The notes: generated by a model not told the origin, from the sequence alone. DNA of 64,000 bases from an uncultured Muribaculaceae bacterium (GCA_910577315.1 CAJTME010000007.1:1-64000); one strand, 5' to 3'; shown: positions 40,557-50,090, counted from the first letter of the stretch. Numbers and translations: made by a program.

Positions 40557-41567
40557 TTATGGTATTTCTATCTGCTCGTCAACCGCATACGCGCGCGGCG
40601 AGAGCTTGCCAATGATTTCATCCCATTTCATAGGCGAGAGACCGGTGCCGGGACGCTTGCACGTGAGGTTATCTTCAGTAAACATCTCCCCGGCCTGTAT
40701 GTCGCGTGCCGCCACAATGCTCTTACGTGCCACGGCGATATTTGGACGTTCTACGTCTGTCACAGCCTTGTCAGCCGTTCCCATGGCCGCATCAACCGCA
40801 CGTATGGCTTCAACCATCTCTTTCAGTTGCAGCGGTGTCAGCGACGCCTTGTGGTCAGGGCCGGGAAGCGATCGGTCAAGGGTAAAATGTTTTTCGACAA
40901 CCACTGCTCCCATAGCGGCCGCAGCCACCGCTACCGTGATGCCATCGGTGTGGTCGCTGTACCCTACCCCGGCACATCCAAGGGCGCGGAGGGTGTTCAT
41001 GGCAAGAAGGTTGACCGATGTCAGCGGAGCCGGATACTGGGTGGTGCAATGCAGCACAATAATATTCTCGCGCGGAATGCCGGCCTGTTCCAGAACCGCT
41101 ACGGCTGCCTCGGCCTCGGCCATGGTTGACATGCCGGTCGACAATATGGCCTTGCCACCCTTTGACGCAATTTTACGCAGATACGGCAGATTGGTAATCT
41201 CGCCTGAAGGTATTTTCCAATAGTCCATGCCGATGGAACTCAGAGAATCTATCGACTCCATGTCGAACGGCGTGCTCATGAATCCTATCCCGACATCACG
41301 ACATTCAGCAGCCAGCATGGCGAAATCGGCATCGCTAAGTTCAAGGGCCTTCAGCATCGCAAGCTGAGAATCATCGTCTCCGCCGCAATTGCGCCTCTGA
41401 TAGTCGGCCTTTTTTGCCGAAGCCGACACCAGGCGTTCGGCGCGGAAGGTCTGGAACTTCACATAATCGGCACCAGCGGCGGCGGCCTCCCGAATCATCC
41501 GTCGGGCCATTTCAGGCGAACCATTGTGGTTGACACCTGCTTCTGCAATAATAATAGTATGTTTCAT
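40557..41567 (-). CDS. neuB: NeuB-type nonulosonate synthase
   Basis: The 336-residue protein has a TIM-barrel synthase domain (IIIAEAGVNHNGS, DYVKFQTF, STGMSTMAEAE, HCTTQYPAP) and a C-terminal SAF (antifreeze-like) domain (about 270-336, LTCKRPGTGLSPM). NeuB enzymes condense phosphoenolpyruvate with an N-acyl hexosamine to form sialic or legionaminic acid. Given the adjacent LegB-like gene, a legionaminate-like sugar is possible (LegI). It overlaps the next upstream gene by four bases. Confidence 0.9.
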   Translation of the reverse strand: MKHTIIIAEAGVNHNGSPEMARRMIREAAAAGADYVKFQTFRAERLVSASAKKADYQRRNCGGDDDSQLAMLKALELSDADFAMLAAECRDVGIGFMSTPFDMESIDSLSSIGMDYWKIPSGEITNLPYLRKIASKGGKAILSTGMSTMAEAEAAVAVLEQAGIPRENIIVLHCTTQYPAPLTSVNLLAMNTLRALGCAGVGYSDHTDGITVAVAAAAMGAVVVEKHFTLDRSLPGPDHKASLTPLQLKEMVEAIRAVDAAMGTADKAVTDVERPNIAVARKSIVAARDIQAGEMFTEDNLTCKRPGTGLSPMKWDEIIGKLSPRAYAVDEQIEIP

Positions 41568-42181
41568 GAGAGTTTCCGCGCGGGTACCCCGGCGTATGTT
41601 CCGGGTTGTTCCACATTCTTCACGACTGCCGCTCCGATGCCTATTATGGCGTCAGCGCATATTTTCACTCCGGGCCTTACGGCGGCGTTTGCTCCGATGT
41701 AAACATTGTCGCCAATCGTAACACCACCACAGACAACTGCTCCGGGGCCGATAAATACGTTGTTCCCTATCGCGCATCCGTGCTCCACCACCGCGCCGGT
41801 ATTAACTATGCAATGGTTCCCTATGACTGTACCCACATTCACCACAGCTTGGTGGAATATGGCCGAGCCTTTGCCTATGCTGACGGATGAGGCGACTGTC
41901 GCACTCGGCGCTACGACCACAGGCGCCGGCAACGCTTCATACCTTTTTATCAATGACGCGCGCGACTGCAGCGAGCATGAGCTCCCGCTCACCATAGTGA
42001 TCAGAACCTGCGCATCAGCCGCGTGGGAAGCGAGAAACTCGTCATCGTCACCCACACGCCGCAACGGCATCGCCGGCACATCGGCCATATCGACATAGCC
42101 CGATGGCGACAGCGTTCCGGGCAGGATTTCCATAAGCGACAGCGCATGGCCTCCGCCACCGATCAGGAACAGACTACACAT
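41564..42181 (-). CDS. NeuD/PglD-like sugar acetyltransferase
   Basis: The 205-residue protein has an N-terminal Rossmann-like nucleotide-sugar region starting LFLIGGGGHA and a C-terminal left-handed beta-helix (SVSIGKGSAIFHQAVVNVGTVIG, then VFIGPGAVVCGGVTIG) ending in VPARKLS. This is the NeuD/PglD type that acetylates sialic acids or amino-sugar intermediates. I start at the ATG at 42181, which overlaps the dehydratase stop by eight bases. It may supply the acetyl group for the sugar that NeuB condenses. Confidence 0.88.
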   Translation of the reverse strand: MCSLFLIGGGGHALSLMEILPGTLSPSGYVDMADVPAMPLRRVGDDDEFLASHAADAQVLITMVSGSSCSLQSRASLIKRYEALPAPVVVAPSATVASSVSIGKGSAIFHQAVVNVGTVIGNHCIVNTGAVVEHGCAIGNNVFIGPGAVVCGGVTIGDNVYIGANAAVRPGVKICADAIIGIGAAVVKNVEQPGTYAGVPARKLS

Positions 42182-43181
42182 TATAGATATTGGCCTTGTA
42201 CTTGGCGAGATTGTCGGGATTGGTAAACCATCGGGCAGTGCGGGCCAGGCCTTCCTCAAGGCTGACCTGCGGACGCCATTCGGTAAGCGTCGTTATGACC
42301 GTATTGTCACCGCACAGGCGCCGCACCTCGCTTTTCGATGGACGCAGCCTTGCCGGATCAACCTCAAAGTTGACCTCACGGCCCATTACTCGGGCTATCG
42401 TCGCAAGGGTATCGGCCATGGAAATCTCGGTGCCGGTGGCGATGTTTATCTCTCTACCCTCGACATCCGGGGCATCGGCGAGCGCTATGAAGCCACGGCA
42501 GGTATCCTCGACAAAGTTGAAATCGCGTGTGGGCGACAGGTCTCCGACCTTGATTGTGGTCATGCCAGAGGCTATCTGCGAGATAATGGTGGGAATGATT
42601 GCGCGGGCACTTTGGCGCGGGCCATAGGTGTTGAACGGGCGTGCGATAACCACAGGCAGCTCGAATGCATTGTAGAAACTGAGCGCGATGGCGTCAGCGC
42701 CGATTTTAGTGGCGGAATATGGCGACTGGGGTTGCCGCGGATGAGTCTCGGGGATGGGCACATATTGAGCGGTGCCGTACACCTCGCTCGTCGATGTCAC
42801 CACCAGGCGGTCAATCCCGGCATCGCGGGCGGCCTGGCACATGTTGAGGGTGCCCTTGACGTTGGTATCGACATAGCTGTCGGGAGCGACATAGCTGAAA
42901 GGTATGGCAATAAGCGCGGCAAGATGGAAAACGGTGCCGCAACCCTTGACAAATTCACGGCAGAAGTTGGCGTCGCGCACGTCACCCGTCACGATTTCGA
43001 GCGCTGCGTCGCCCTCGGGGCGGTTGCGGACCACGTCTTCAAGCCACCCCCAGTTGTTGAACGAATTATATTGGGCGAGCGCACGGACACGGAATCCGCG
43101 CGAAAGCAGGGCCTCGACAAGATGGGAGCCTATGAAACCATCGGCACCCGTCACGGCCACAGTCTTGTTTATATCAATCAT
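42174..43181 (-). CDS. LegB-like NAD-dependent sugar 4,6-dehydratase
   Basis: The 335-residue extended SDR has the NAD motif VTGADGFIGSHL (13-24), the catalytic triad including SPYSATKIGADA (Tyr-x-x-x-Lys) and the RPFNTYGPRQ loop. The YNSFNNWGWLED stretch and the end IYNV are typical of NAD-dependent 4,6-dehydratases of the LegB group, which start legionaminic acid synthesis. It uses an NDP-amino sugar. The aminotransferase, epimerase and CMP-transferase of that pathway are not in the window. Confidence 0.85.
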   Translation of the reverse strand: MIDINKTVAVTGADGFIGSHLVEALLSRGFRVRALAQYNSFNNWGWLEDVVRNRPEGDAALEIVTGDVRDANFCREFVKGCGTVFHLAALIAIPFSYVAPDSYVDTNVKGTLNMCQAARDAGIDRLVVTSTSEVYGTAQYVPIPETHPRQPQSPYSATKIGADAIALSFYNAFELPVVIARPFNTYGPRQSARAIIPTIISQIASGMTTIKVGDLSPTRDFNFVEDTCRGFIALADAPDVEGREINIATGTEISMADTLATIARVMGREVNFEVDPARLRPSKSEVRRLCGDNTVITTLTEWRPQVSLEEGLARTARWFTNPDNLAKYKANIYNV

Positions 43182-43184
43182 CTC

Positions 43185-43646
43185 TTACCAGGTTTTGCGT
43201 AATTTATAAACATTTGTAATGCCTTGCGGTGTTTCCCAAGTGAGGGTGAATCCGTCTCCTTTCCTGTCGGAAACCGTCATGACCATCGGGGCCGAGGATG
43301 TCATCCCCAGCCATGCCGGCGCCGCATAGGAGCCGGTCCCCGGAGCCTGGGCATCATCGCTGTGCGTGAAATCCAGTGTCAGCGTGGAACCGTTTTCCTC
43401 CCACGAGCCGAAGCGTTCATAGGTGGAATAATAGTCATCAGTGAGGGCAACGACCTCAACAACGTTGTTCTGGAAAGCGATGGTAGTCGTTCCTATCAGG
43501 GCATTGTCCTGCGGGGTGCCGTCGACGGTATATTCAGCCACGCGCCACACTCCGAAAAGCCATCCGATATGACCGTCGTTCTGGCAACCGCCAAGCGTCA
43601 TCAACGCCACAGTCATAATCACAATTGTAATAAATTTACGCATCAT
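43185..43646 (-). CDS. Lipocalin-like lipoprotein
   Basis: The 153-residue protein has a lipoprotein signal (LGGC, Cys21) and a beta-rich domain opening GVWRVAEYTVDGT and ending VYKLRKTW, with strands TLTLDFTHSD and FTLTWETPQG. This pattern is seen in the lipocalin-like lipoproteins of Bacteroides. The function is not known. It starts at an ATGA overlap with the Wzi stop and lies three bases before the LegB-like gene, so it is part of the same operon. Confidence 0.78.
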   Translation of the reverse strand: MMRKFITIVIMTVALMTLGGCQNDGHIGWLFGVWRVAEYTVDGTPQDNALIGTTTIAFQNNVVEVVALTDDYYSTYERFGSWEENGSTLTLDFTHSDDAQAPGTGSYAAPAWLGMTSSAPMVMTVSDRKGDGFTLTWETPQGITNVYKLRKTW

Positions 43647-45178
43647 TTCTTGTTTTTCTTGAACGAAACCTCGCCGGTGTAGCTCACACCGAGCATGGCG
43701 CCGAAATTATTGCCGCGCAACCGACCGGCGTCGAACGCGAGCTTGGCATTGATTTTCAACCCTGGCAGCAACCTTGCGCCGTTCCACGCCACATCAAAAA
43801 GCATCGAGTTGTCAATAGAGCAAATTGGCTGAGGCTTGCGGCCTATGCCCCATGCCTGCTGCCATGAATATTTTACGGCATAGTCAATCTCGGCTCCTAT
43901 GCAACCCGTCACGGCCATGTGTATGCCACGAGCGCAGTTATGCTGAAAAGCAGGATAACCATTTAGATTGTAGATTGGCGACACGAGAAACGGAGTTGCT
44001 ATGGCCATGCCGTAGTTGGTATAGGCCGTATAGGTGTCGTTGTTGTAATAGTTGTCACCGCCGGTGGCCTCTCCCGTCAGGTCAGTGCCGGGAAAGTCGC
44101 CGGGAGCCCAGTGGATTGGTCCGCTCTGGTTGCGGAAATCAAGATATTCAATGGCAGCCCCGGTTATTGCAGCCCGACCGGGCGTTTTGTAATACAGTCC
44201 CCACAGGCCATCCCAGCCATTGCGGCGTCCTATGCCCGAGCCGTCTTCCCAGGGCCACTGGAAACCGAAACTCAGTTCAGCACCCGAACGCAAGCGGTAG
44301 CGGGCCATGAAGTCCCATGAGCCGAGCGAATTGCCTTCCACAAAATTATTGCCGTTGCCGGTGGTGGGGAAAAACATTTTCCATATGTCCTTTATATGGA
44401 ATCCGCGGTTCTCGTTTTTTGTGTTGACACCCTGCCTGTACCAGGCCGTATAGCCGCCGAACTGACCTGCCGACTGCATGCCGACGGTCACACTGAACGG
44501 CATTGATGGTTTTGTGCGGAAATAGCAATATTTGTAGGTGGAATAAATGTCGGTGGCGAGCATCCAGTTGTAATAATTGTACTGGCCGCGGCGGAAACCG
44601 TCATCGGTGTAACGTCCATACTCTATCGTGCCGTTTATCTGCACCCAGCCATTTGTGAACGGGATGTCCTGGAAATCAATAAACCCAATGCTCACACCCG
44701 GGATACCGCGTGCGTTTGAACTTCGGGTAAGGTCGCCTGAACTGAGCGATTCGTCGAGCAACGCCGATTTCGGTGCCTTTTGCCCGACCATCAGTGTGAG
44801 GCCGCGATATTTGATTTCGCCATACAGCTGCTGAATCCATACAGCCGCCGGTCGATTCTGCGAGAATCCCCAGGATTTGGTTGATGCGTCCCAACGGTCA
44901 TAGCGGTTGGCTGTGGAATAGCCGGTCACAAATTCAGCGCCCGCACCCCAGCTGAACCGCTTCGAACGGTCAATCGACACTTTCGCACCGACATCGAGCA
45001 AAGCCGAGCCCTTACGCACAATCTTGCCGCCATTCAACGACCCGATGAAGTAAGGCGCAAAGTCTCCCGTCGAGCCATTGCCAAGGGCTTCGGCCCGGTA
45101 TTCGAGCGCATCCTGCGCCGATGATGAAACGGCTGCCATAAGCGCGATGCCGCCAAAAAACAATCTGAGAGGATTCAT
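43643..45178 (-). CDS. Capsule assembly Wzi family outer-membrane protein
   Basis: The 511-residue protein has a signal peptide (about 1-21, SSSAQ) and a large beta-barrel rich in Tyr, Trp and Gly, with alternate strands such as RFSWGAGAEFVTGY, WIQQLYGEIKYRGLTLMVGQK and AELSFGFQWPWEDG. Wzi proteins hold capsule at the surface. I start at the ATG at 45178, as the -7 element (45194-45201) lies directly before it. It heads the operon of lipoprotein, LegB-like, NeuD-like and NeuB proteins, which points to surface glycan building. Confidence 0.87.
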   Translation of the reverse strand: MNPLRLFFGGIALMAAVSSSAQDALEYRAEALGNGSTGDFAPYFIGSLNGGKIVRKGSALLDVGAKVSIDRSKRFSWGAGAEFVTGYSTANRYDRWDASTKSWGFSQNRPAAVWIQQLYGEIKYRGLTLMVGQKAPKSALLDESLSSGDLTRSSNARGIPGVSIGFIDFQDIPFTNGWVQINGTIEYGRYTDDGFRRGQYNYYNWMLATDIYSTYKYCYFRTKPSMPFSVTVGMQSAGQFGGYTAWYRQGVNTKNENRGFHIKDIWKMFFPTTGNGNNFVEGNSLGSWDFMARYRLRSGAELSFGFQWPWEDGSGIGRRNGWDGLWGLYYKTPGRAAITGAAIEYLDFRNQSGPIHWAPGDFPGTDLTGEATGGDNYYNNDTYTAYTNYGMAIATPFLVSPIYNLNGYPAFQHNCARGIHMAVTGCIGAEIDYAVKYSWQQAWGIGRKPQPICSIDNSMLFDVAWNGARLLPGLKINAKLAFDAGRLRGNNFGAMLGVSYTGEVSFKKNKK

Positions 45179-45193
45179 GTCAAAATATTTTCG

Positions 45194-45225
45194 CAAATAT
45201 ACATATTTTTATTGAGGTGCACAAA
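45194..45225 (-). promoter_or_regulatory. Promoter of the Wzi operon
   Basis: On the minus strand TTTG (45222-45225), exactly 20 bases, then TATATTTG (45194-45201) match the consensus. The predicted start lies about nine bases before the ATG, so the mRNA is nearly leaderless. Confidence 0.75.
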
Positions 45226-45371
45226 TTTGTTAACATGAGTTAAAAACAAATTCCGCAATTAAACCCTCGCCACTGCGGTCAGTCTTTAAAATATAAGCTT
45301 CAAGAACAACTTTTTCAAAGGAATTACGATTGACTGATTGCAACAATCAACAACTCTTTTTTTGATTAGAT

Positions 45372-45409
45372 AAAAAATCCCCCGACTCGAGAAGAATCGG
45401 GGATTTTTT
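45372..45409. terminator. Orphan bidirectional terminator
   Basis: AAAAAATCCCC, a short loop and GGGGATTTTTT form a strong terminator in the 371-base gap between the divergent Wzi and subtilase genes, where no protein gene needs it. A second hairpin-plus-T run (TGATTG/CAATCA followed by seven or more T) lies near 45330-45362. A small RNA is possible. Confidence 0.6.
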
Positions 45410-45505
45410 ATGCCATTGCTCCCTGACAGATTGCACTTTTGTTAAAAAATGCAAGCAGCACATATTTTTTGTCCAAAATATTTCATGATATATGCGCAAA
45501 GTGAT

Positions 45506-45513
45506 TATCTTTG
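45506..45513 (+). promoter_or_regulatory. -7 promoter element of the first subtilase gene
   Basis: TATCTTTG lies 55 bases before the ATG at 45569. An opposing near match (TCACTTTG on the minus strand, 45497-45504) could start a minus-strand RNA toward the orphan terminator. Confidence 0.5.
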
Positions 45514-45568
45514 CACAATGTACTGATACAACAGAACGCCTAACGCCAATCCAACACATATTTTAAAT

Positions 45569-47845
45569 ATGAAAAAGCTTTATCCCCTTATGCTCCTCGC
45601 CGGCGCCACCGCTCTCTCAGGCGCGGCCCAGAGCAAGTTTGACGCCGCGGGCATGATGGTGATGCACACCTATGCCGCCCGGCTCCAGAATCCCACAGCC
45701 GAACTTCCGCAACTCGACATTCCCGGCGCTGACATTGCCCTCAGTGGCCGTGCCGACGACCGTGCCACCCTCATCGTGTCCCTTAACGAGGGGGCGACAG
45801 CATCCGACCTGGAAGTGCGAGGCTTCGACATCCTCACAGACCTCGGCGACATCCTCATCGTATCCGGCACCATGGCTGACATCCAGGACCTCGAATCATG
45901 CGATTTCGTAAAAGCCATGTCGTTCGGACAAAAATTAAAGCCCGCCCTCAAAGAAGCTCGCTCCTCAATAAGTGGCGACGCCGTACACAGCGGCACCGAC
46001 CTGTCGAAAGCATTTAAGGGAAACGGCGTCATTGCCGGCATTTTTGACACCGGCGTAGACCCCAACCATGCAAACTTCCTTGGCTCTGATGACAAAACAA
46101 GAATAGCCAAGCTCTGGTATTATGCCCGCCCAGGCATGGCCACCACCTACACCGCAGACAATATGGAGTCTTTCACTACCGACGTTCGTACTGAAACCCA
46201 CGGCACCCATACCCTTGGCTGTCTCGCAGGCAGTTTCAACAAACCCGGCGGAAAGGTGGTTACAGTAAATACCATTGGCTCAAAAGCGACCGTCAGCACC
46301 GATCTTAACAACCCCTACTACGGCATGGCTCCCGAGGCTGAAATAGTGGTTGGCTGCGGTATCCTTTACAACCAAAGCATTACTGATGCAGCTTCAAAAG
46401 TGGCTGAATACGTGCGCAGCCGCAATATGCCGGCGGTGTTCAATCTTTCGCTTGGCGGAAGCACCGGCTCACACGATGAATTCGACCTCACCAATCAGGC
46501 TCTTGACAAACTTGGAAAAGACATGATTATCTGCATAGCCTCCGGCAATGAAGCCGATTATGCCATGTCCATAGACAAGACCCTTACCGCAGACCAGACC
46601 GAATTCAGCACTCTTTTTGGCTCGGACGAATCTTACAATACAAACGCCACCGGCTATGTGGATATATGGAGCGACAGCGCCACTCCTTTCACCGTGACTG
46701 CAATCCTGTATGACCGCAATACCGCCAAAGCTGTATTTGAGCAGCCTATTGGAGGTGGCGACGAAAAAACGGCATCATTCGCTTACTCAAAAACCGACGA
46801 ACTTAAAAAAGCCTATTCGTCTGGTTCAGTAACGATGACCGCCTCCAAGAATACGGGCACCAGCAACCGCTACAACGTGCTGATTTCCGTAAACCGCCTT
46901 GTTTACAACACCTCCACCAATTCCGGCCGTAACTACATGCTCGGATTCAAAATATCAGGAACTGCCGGCCAGCGCATAATGATTACCACCAATTCCGAAA
47001 ATGCTGAATTCACGGCTTCTCGGGCTCCCGGTTTTGAAGAAGGAAGCGGTGTCTTCTCCATCAATTCGATGGCATGTGGCAAAAACGTGATTTCAATTGG
47101 AGCATACACCACCAAGACCAAATGGGGCGTGCTCGGTGTTGGCCAAACCGGCGATGTATATGGCTACGGCAGCGGCATGGGATACACCCGCAACAAAATC
47201 GCTCCGTTCTCTTCCTACGGCACGCTGGCAGACGGACGTCAACTTCCCGACGTGTGCGCTCCGGGCGCTGCCATCGTATCCTCGATTTCCAACTACTACG
47301 TTACCAGCGGAGGTGCCACAGCCCGTGCAATGGCAGCCGCATCGCAGCCTTACAACGGACGCGACAACTACTGGGGGTCAGAACAGGGCACTTCCATGGC
47401 ATGCCCTATCGCAGCCGGTACAATTGCACTCTGGCTTGAGGCCAATCCCAACCTTACAGTTGAAGACGTGCGCACCATTATCCGCAACACCTCCAAAAAA
47501 GACACATACGTCACTTCTCATGAAGAACCCGTACAATGGGGTGCCGGTAAAATCAACGCCCTCGACGGCATCAAGGAAGCCATCCGCCTTGCCGCCGGCG
47601 TAAACGATGTAACTATCGACGGCAAGGACAAGCTTGTCCTTACGCCCGCAGGCAACAACACATGGGAAATATACATGCCTTACGCATCGGCCATCAACGC
47701 TGAGGTATACAACCTTGCCGGCCTCCGCATGGCATCTGCCAACGCCGACGGCGACACACTCACCTTCACTGCCGATGGCCTTGAAAAAGGCATCTACCTC
47801 ATCAGCGTGAACGGCACCGAAGCACGCCGCATTCTCGTGCGCTGA
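45569..47845 (+). CDS. Secreted S8 subtilisin-family serine protease
   Basis: The 758-residue protein has a signal peptide (1-20, SGAAQ), an inhibitor-like propeptide region (about 60-125) and a subtilase domain. The catalytic residues are Asp160 (GIFDTGVD), His211 (HGTHTLG), oxyanion Asn327 (ASGNEAD) and Ser609 (GTSMACP), with a beta-rich insertion between His and Ser. The tail with VYNLAGLRM and KGIYLISVNG resembles a secretion sorting tail. It should degrade proteins outside the cell. A second paralogous protease follows in tandem. Confidence 0.92.
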   Translation: MKKLYPLMLLAGATALSGAAQSKFDAAGMMVMHTYAARLQNPTAELPQLDIPGADIALSGRADDRATLIVSLNEGATASDLEVRGFDILTDLGDILIVSGTMADIQDLESCDFVKAMSFGQKLKPALKEARSSISGDAVHSGTDLSKAFKGNGVIAGIFDTGVDPNHANFLGSDDKTRIAKLWYYARPGMATTYTADNMESFTTDVRTETHGTHTLGCLAGSFNKPGGKVVTVNTIGSKATVSTDLNNPYYGMAPEAEIVVGCGILYNQSITDAASKVAEYVRSRNMPAVFNLSLGGSTGSHDEFDLTNQALDKLGKDMIICIASGNEADYAMSIDKTLTADQTEFSTLFGSDESYNTNATGYVDIWSDSATPFTVTAILYDRNTAKAVFEQPIGGGDEKTASFAYSKTDELKKAYSSGSVTMTASKNTGTSNRYNVLISVNRLVYNTSTNSGRNYMLGFKISGTAGQRIMITTNSENAEFTASRAPGFEEGSGVFSINSMACGKNVISIGAYTTKTKWGVLGVGQTGDVYGYGSGMGYTRNKIAPFSSYGTLADGRQLPDVCAPGAAIVSSISNYYVTSGGATARAMAAASQPYNGRDNYWGSEQGTSMACPIAAGTIALWLEANPNLTVEDVRTIIRNTSKKDTYVTSHEEPVQWGAGKINALDGIKEAIRLAAGVNDVTIDGKDKLVLTPAGNNTWEIYMPYASAINAEVYNLAGLRMASANADGDTLTFTADGLEKGIYLISVNGTEARRILVR

Positions 47846-47863
47846 TAAACCCGATATACCGCA

Positions 47864-47906
47864 ACGGGGGAAGCTGACAGCCATCAGGCTGAACAACTTC
47901 CCTCGT
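47864..47906 (+). terminator. Terminator between the two subtilase genes
   Basis: ACGGGGGAAG (47864-47873) pairs with CTTCCCTCGT (47897-47906) with one mismatch, and TTTCGTTTGTT follows. It suggests that the two protease genes have separate transcripts, or that read-through is partial. Confidence 0.6.
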
Positions 47907-47954
47907 TTCGTTTGTTATATGTCTGTTACAATCAAGCAAATATTTACCGCTCCT

Positions 47955-50027
47955 ATGAAAGCCATCCTCTCCCTTCTGCTCTGCGCATCCACCCTTACGG
48001 CGACCGCACGGGTTCTCGACCCTATCACCCGCATCACCACCGGCAATAGAGCCGCAACCCTATCGACCACCGAATCCGGGTCCTCCCAATATAGCTCAAT
48101 GATTATTGAACTCGACGAGGAGAACACGGTCGACGAACTGGAATCACGTGGCGTTATCATACTGTACCAGCGCGACAACCTCGTGTTGGCATGTGTGCCG
48201 CTCGACGAAGTTTCTTCACTCGAATCCGTACCGTCAATCAAAAGGGCAGCCATATCCCGCGTCGCCTCCACTTGCCTTGACAAGGCACTTCCCGCAACCC
48301 ATGCCGATGCAGCGTTAGCCGGCCAGGGACTCCAGCAGGCATATACCGGCCGCGGCGTCACAGTCGGGTTCTCCGACATCGGTTTCGATCCAGGTCATGC
48401 AGCGTTCAGTGGTCAGGTGGCCGCCATCAGCCATATAGATGATTTCACAGCAACCATAACCCGCGCCACCACACCCGACGAAATTGAGGCCTACACCACC
48501 GATAACCATTACGAAGGCCACGCCACCCACGTCGGAGGCATCCTCGTCGGAAATGATTCAGGCTCACCCTATCGCGGAGTCGCAAGAGGTGCCAGGCTCG
48601 TGGCAACCACATCCGAACTGCTTGATGTCGGCATCCTGGCCGGAGTGGAAGAAGTCATAGCAAACGCAAAACAAGCCGGAGAGCCGGCAGTGGTGAACTT
48701 GTCGCTCGGCTCATGCCTCGGACCTCATGACGGCACCGATCTTTTCTGCCGCTACCTCGACCTGTGTGCCGATGATGCAGCCATATTGCTGGCAGCCGGC
48801 AACAGCGGCGACACCCGCATGAGCGTATCGCACATATTCTCTACCGCCCAACCTGTGATGACCGTGGCAATCGACAGCTTCAATTGGGAAAATCTCAAGG
48901 AACTGTACGGCATACTTGACCTATGGTGTTCCGATTCATCCCCGGTAAGCATACGTTTTTCTGTAATTGATTGGGAAGACCGCGTCCTGCTCGCCGAAGG
49001 CAAATGGACCGAGCTCACACAGGCTTCAGACCACGAGCTTATCATAGGCGATGAAGAAGGGTCTATTCTCAACGGACGTTTCGAAGGCAACATAATCTGT
49101 GCCGGCGAAGTGAGCCCCAACAATTCCCGAAGCAACATATCCATCAGCCTTGCCCTGCGAGACACCGAATTCATGACCGAACATGACTGGGCCCGTCATC
49201 TTGTGATTCTTGATGTAAAAGCCAATCCAGGCACAAGAGTTGACATCTGTGCCGAAGGCGCCCTCGGCTTCCGCAACAACACATCCACTTTCGCCAATAT
49301 CTCCGGAACGCCTGATCTGTCGGTAAGTTCGCTTGCATGCGGGCACAACACCATCTGTGTCGGCTCGTCAACCACCCGCGACACCACACCCCTCCTAAGC
49401 GGCGGTCAACGCGACTGGTCGAACTTCGTGCAGACCGGGACCGTTTCAAAATTCACCAGCTACGGTACGCTTGTCGACGGACGCGCCCTGCCCCACTTCT
49501 GCGCACCCGGTGCCTATGTGGTTTCCGCCTACAACCGATACGTGGTTAAGGCCGAGCCTGAGAAAGCCGACGAAATGGCGGCTGTCAGCGCAAACGACCC
49601 CGAGAGCTACTATTATGCCGACTGCGGCACATCAATGGCAACGCCCCACGCTGCCGGAATCATGGCGATGTGGCTCGAAGCCGACCCAACACTCACCGGC
49701 ACAGAATTGCGTCAGATCGCTCAGGAAACCGCCCACACTGAAGGTGTCGATCCTTCCGACCCGCGCACAGGCGCTGGCGTAATCGACGCATTGGCCGGGC
49801 TCAGATACATACTCGGTGTCAGCGGACAGATTGACAAAGCTGTCGAGCTCGTCAAAATACGCCGCGACGGCACCCGCATTGTGGTCGAAGGGGCAGATGC
49901 CCTCAATGCCTCAGTCGAAGCCTACACTCCTGCCGGTGTAAAAGTTAATCCCGACGCCCTCCCGTCGGGCCCCGTCCTGGTTCGTGTAACCACTCCCGAA
50001 GGTTTTCAGACAGCCAAACTGCAATAA
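47955..50027 (+). CDS. Secreted S8 subtilisin-family serine protease, second copy
   Basis: The 690-residue protein has a signal peptide (LLLCASTLTATA) and is a paralogue of the previous gene. The catalytic motifs are the Asp of FSDIGFDPGH, the His of GHATHVGG and the Ser of CGTSMATPHAAG, with AAGNSGD for the oxyanion hole. The Asp motif (DIG instead of DTG) is a small change. It also has a tail with AYTPAGVKVNPD and VLVRV. I take the ATG at 47955, where the signal peptide starts. Its secretion and role are inferred to be similar to the first copy. Confidence 0.88.
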   Translation: MKAILSLLLCASTLTATARVLDPITRITTGNRAATLSTTESGSSQYSSMIIELDEENTVDELESRGVIILYQRDNLVLACVPLDEVSSLESVPSIKRAAISRVASTCLDKALPATHADAALAGQGLQQAYTGRGVTVGFSDIGFDPGHAAFSGQVAAISHIDDFTATITRATTPDEIEAYTTDNHYEGHATHVGGILVGNDSGSPYRGVARGARLVATTSELLDVGILAGVEEVIANAKQAGEPAVVNLSLGSCLGPHDGTDLFCRYLDLCADDAAILLAAGNSGDTRMSVSHIFSTAQPVMTVAIDSFNWENLKELYGILDLWCSDSSPVSIRFSVIDWEDRVLLAEGKWTELTQASDHELIIGDEEGSILNGRFEGNIICAGEVSPNNSRSNISISLALRDTEFMTEHDWARHLVILDVKANPGTRVDICAEGALGFRNNTSTFANISGTPDLSVSSLACGHNTICVGSSTTRDTTPLLSGGQRDWSNFVQTGTVSKFTSYGTLVDGRALPHFCAPGAYVVSAYNRYVVKAEPEKADEMAAVSANDPESYYYADCGTSMATPHAAGIMAMWLEADPTLTGTELRQIAQETAHTEGVDPSDPRTGAGVIDALAGLRYILGVSGQIDKAVELVKIRRDGTRIVVEGADALNASVEAYTPAGVKVNPDALPSGPVLVRVTTPEGFQTAKLQ

Positions 50028-50051
50028 GGGTTCTCCCACGACTCCACATAC

Positions 50052-50090
50052 ATCAGCTCCATCAATTCCACTGCGGTTGATGGAGCTGAT
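50052..50090 (+). terminator. Hairpin after the second subtilase gene
   Basis: A perfect 14-base stem (50052-50065 with 50077-50090) with an 11-base loop starts 24 bases after the stop. The T run behind it is weak. Confidence 0.6.

Noticed and set aside
45347..45559. A 70-codon minus-strand frame in the Wzi/subtilase gap
   Set aside because: It passes through the terminator hairpin and has no protein-like pattern. The interval is more likely non-coding.
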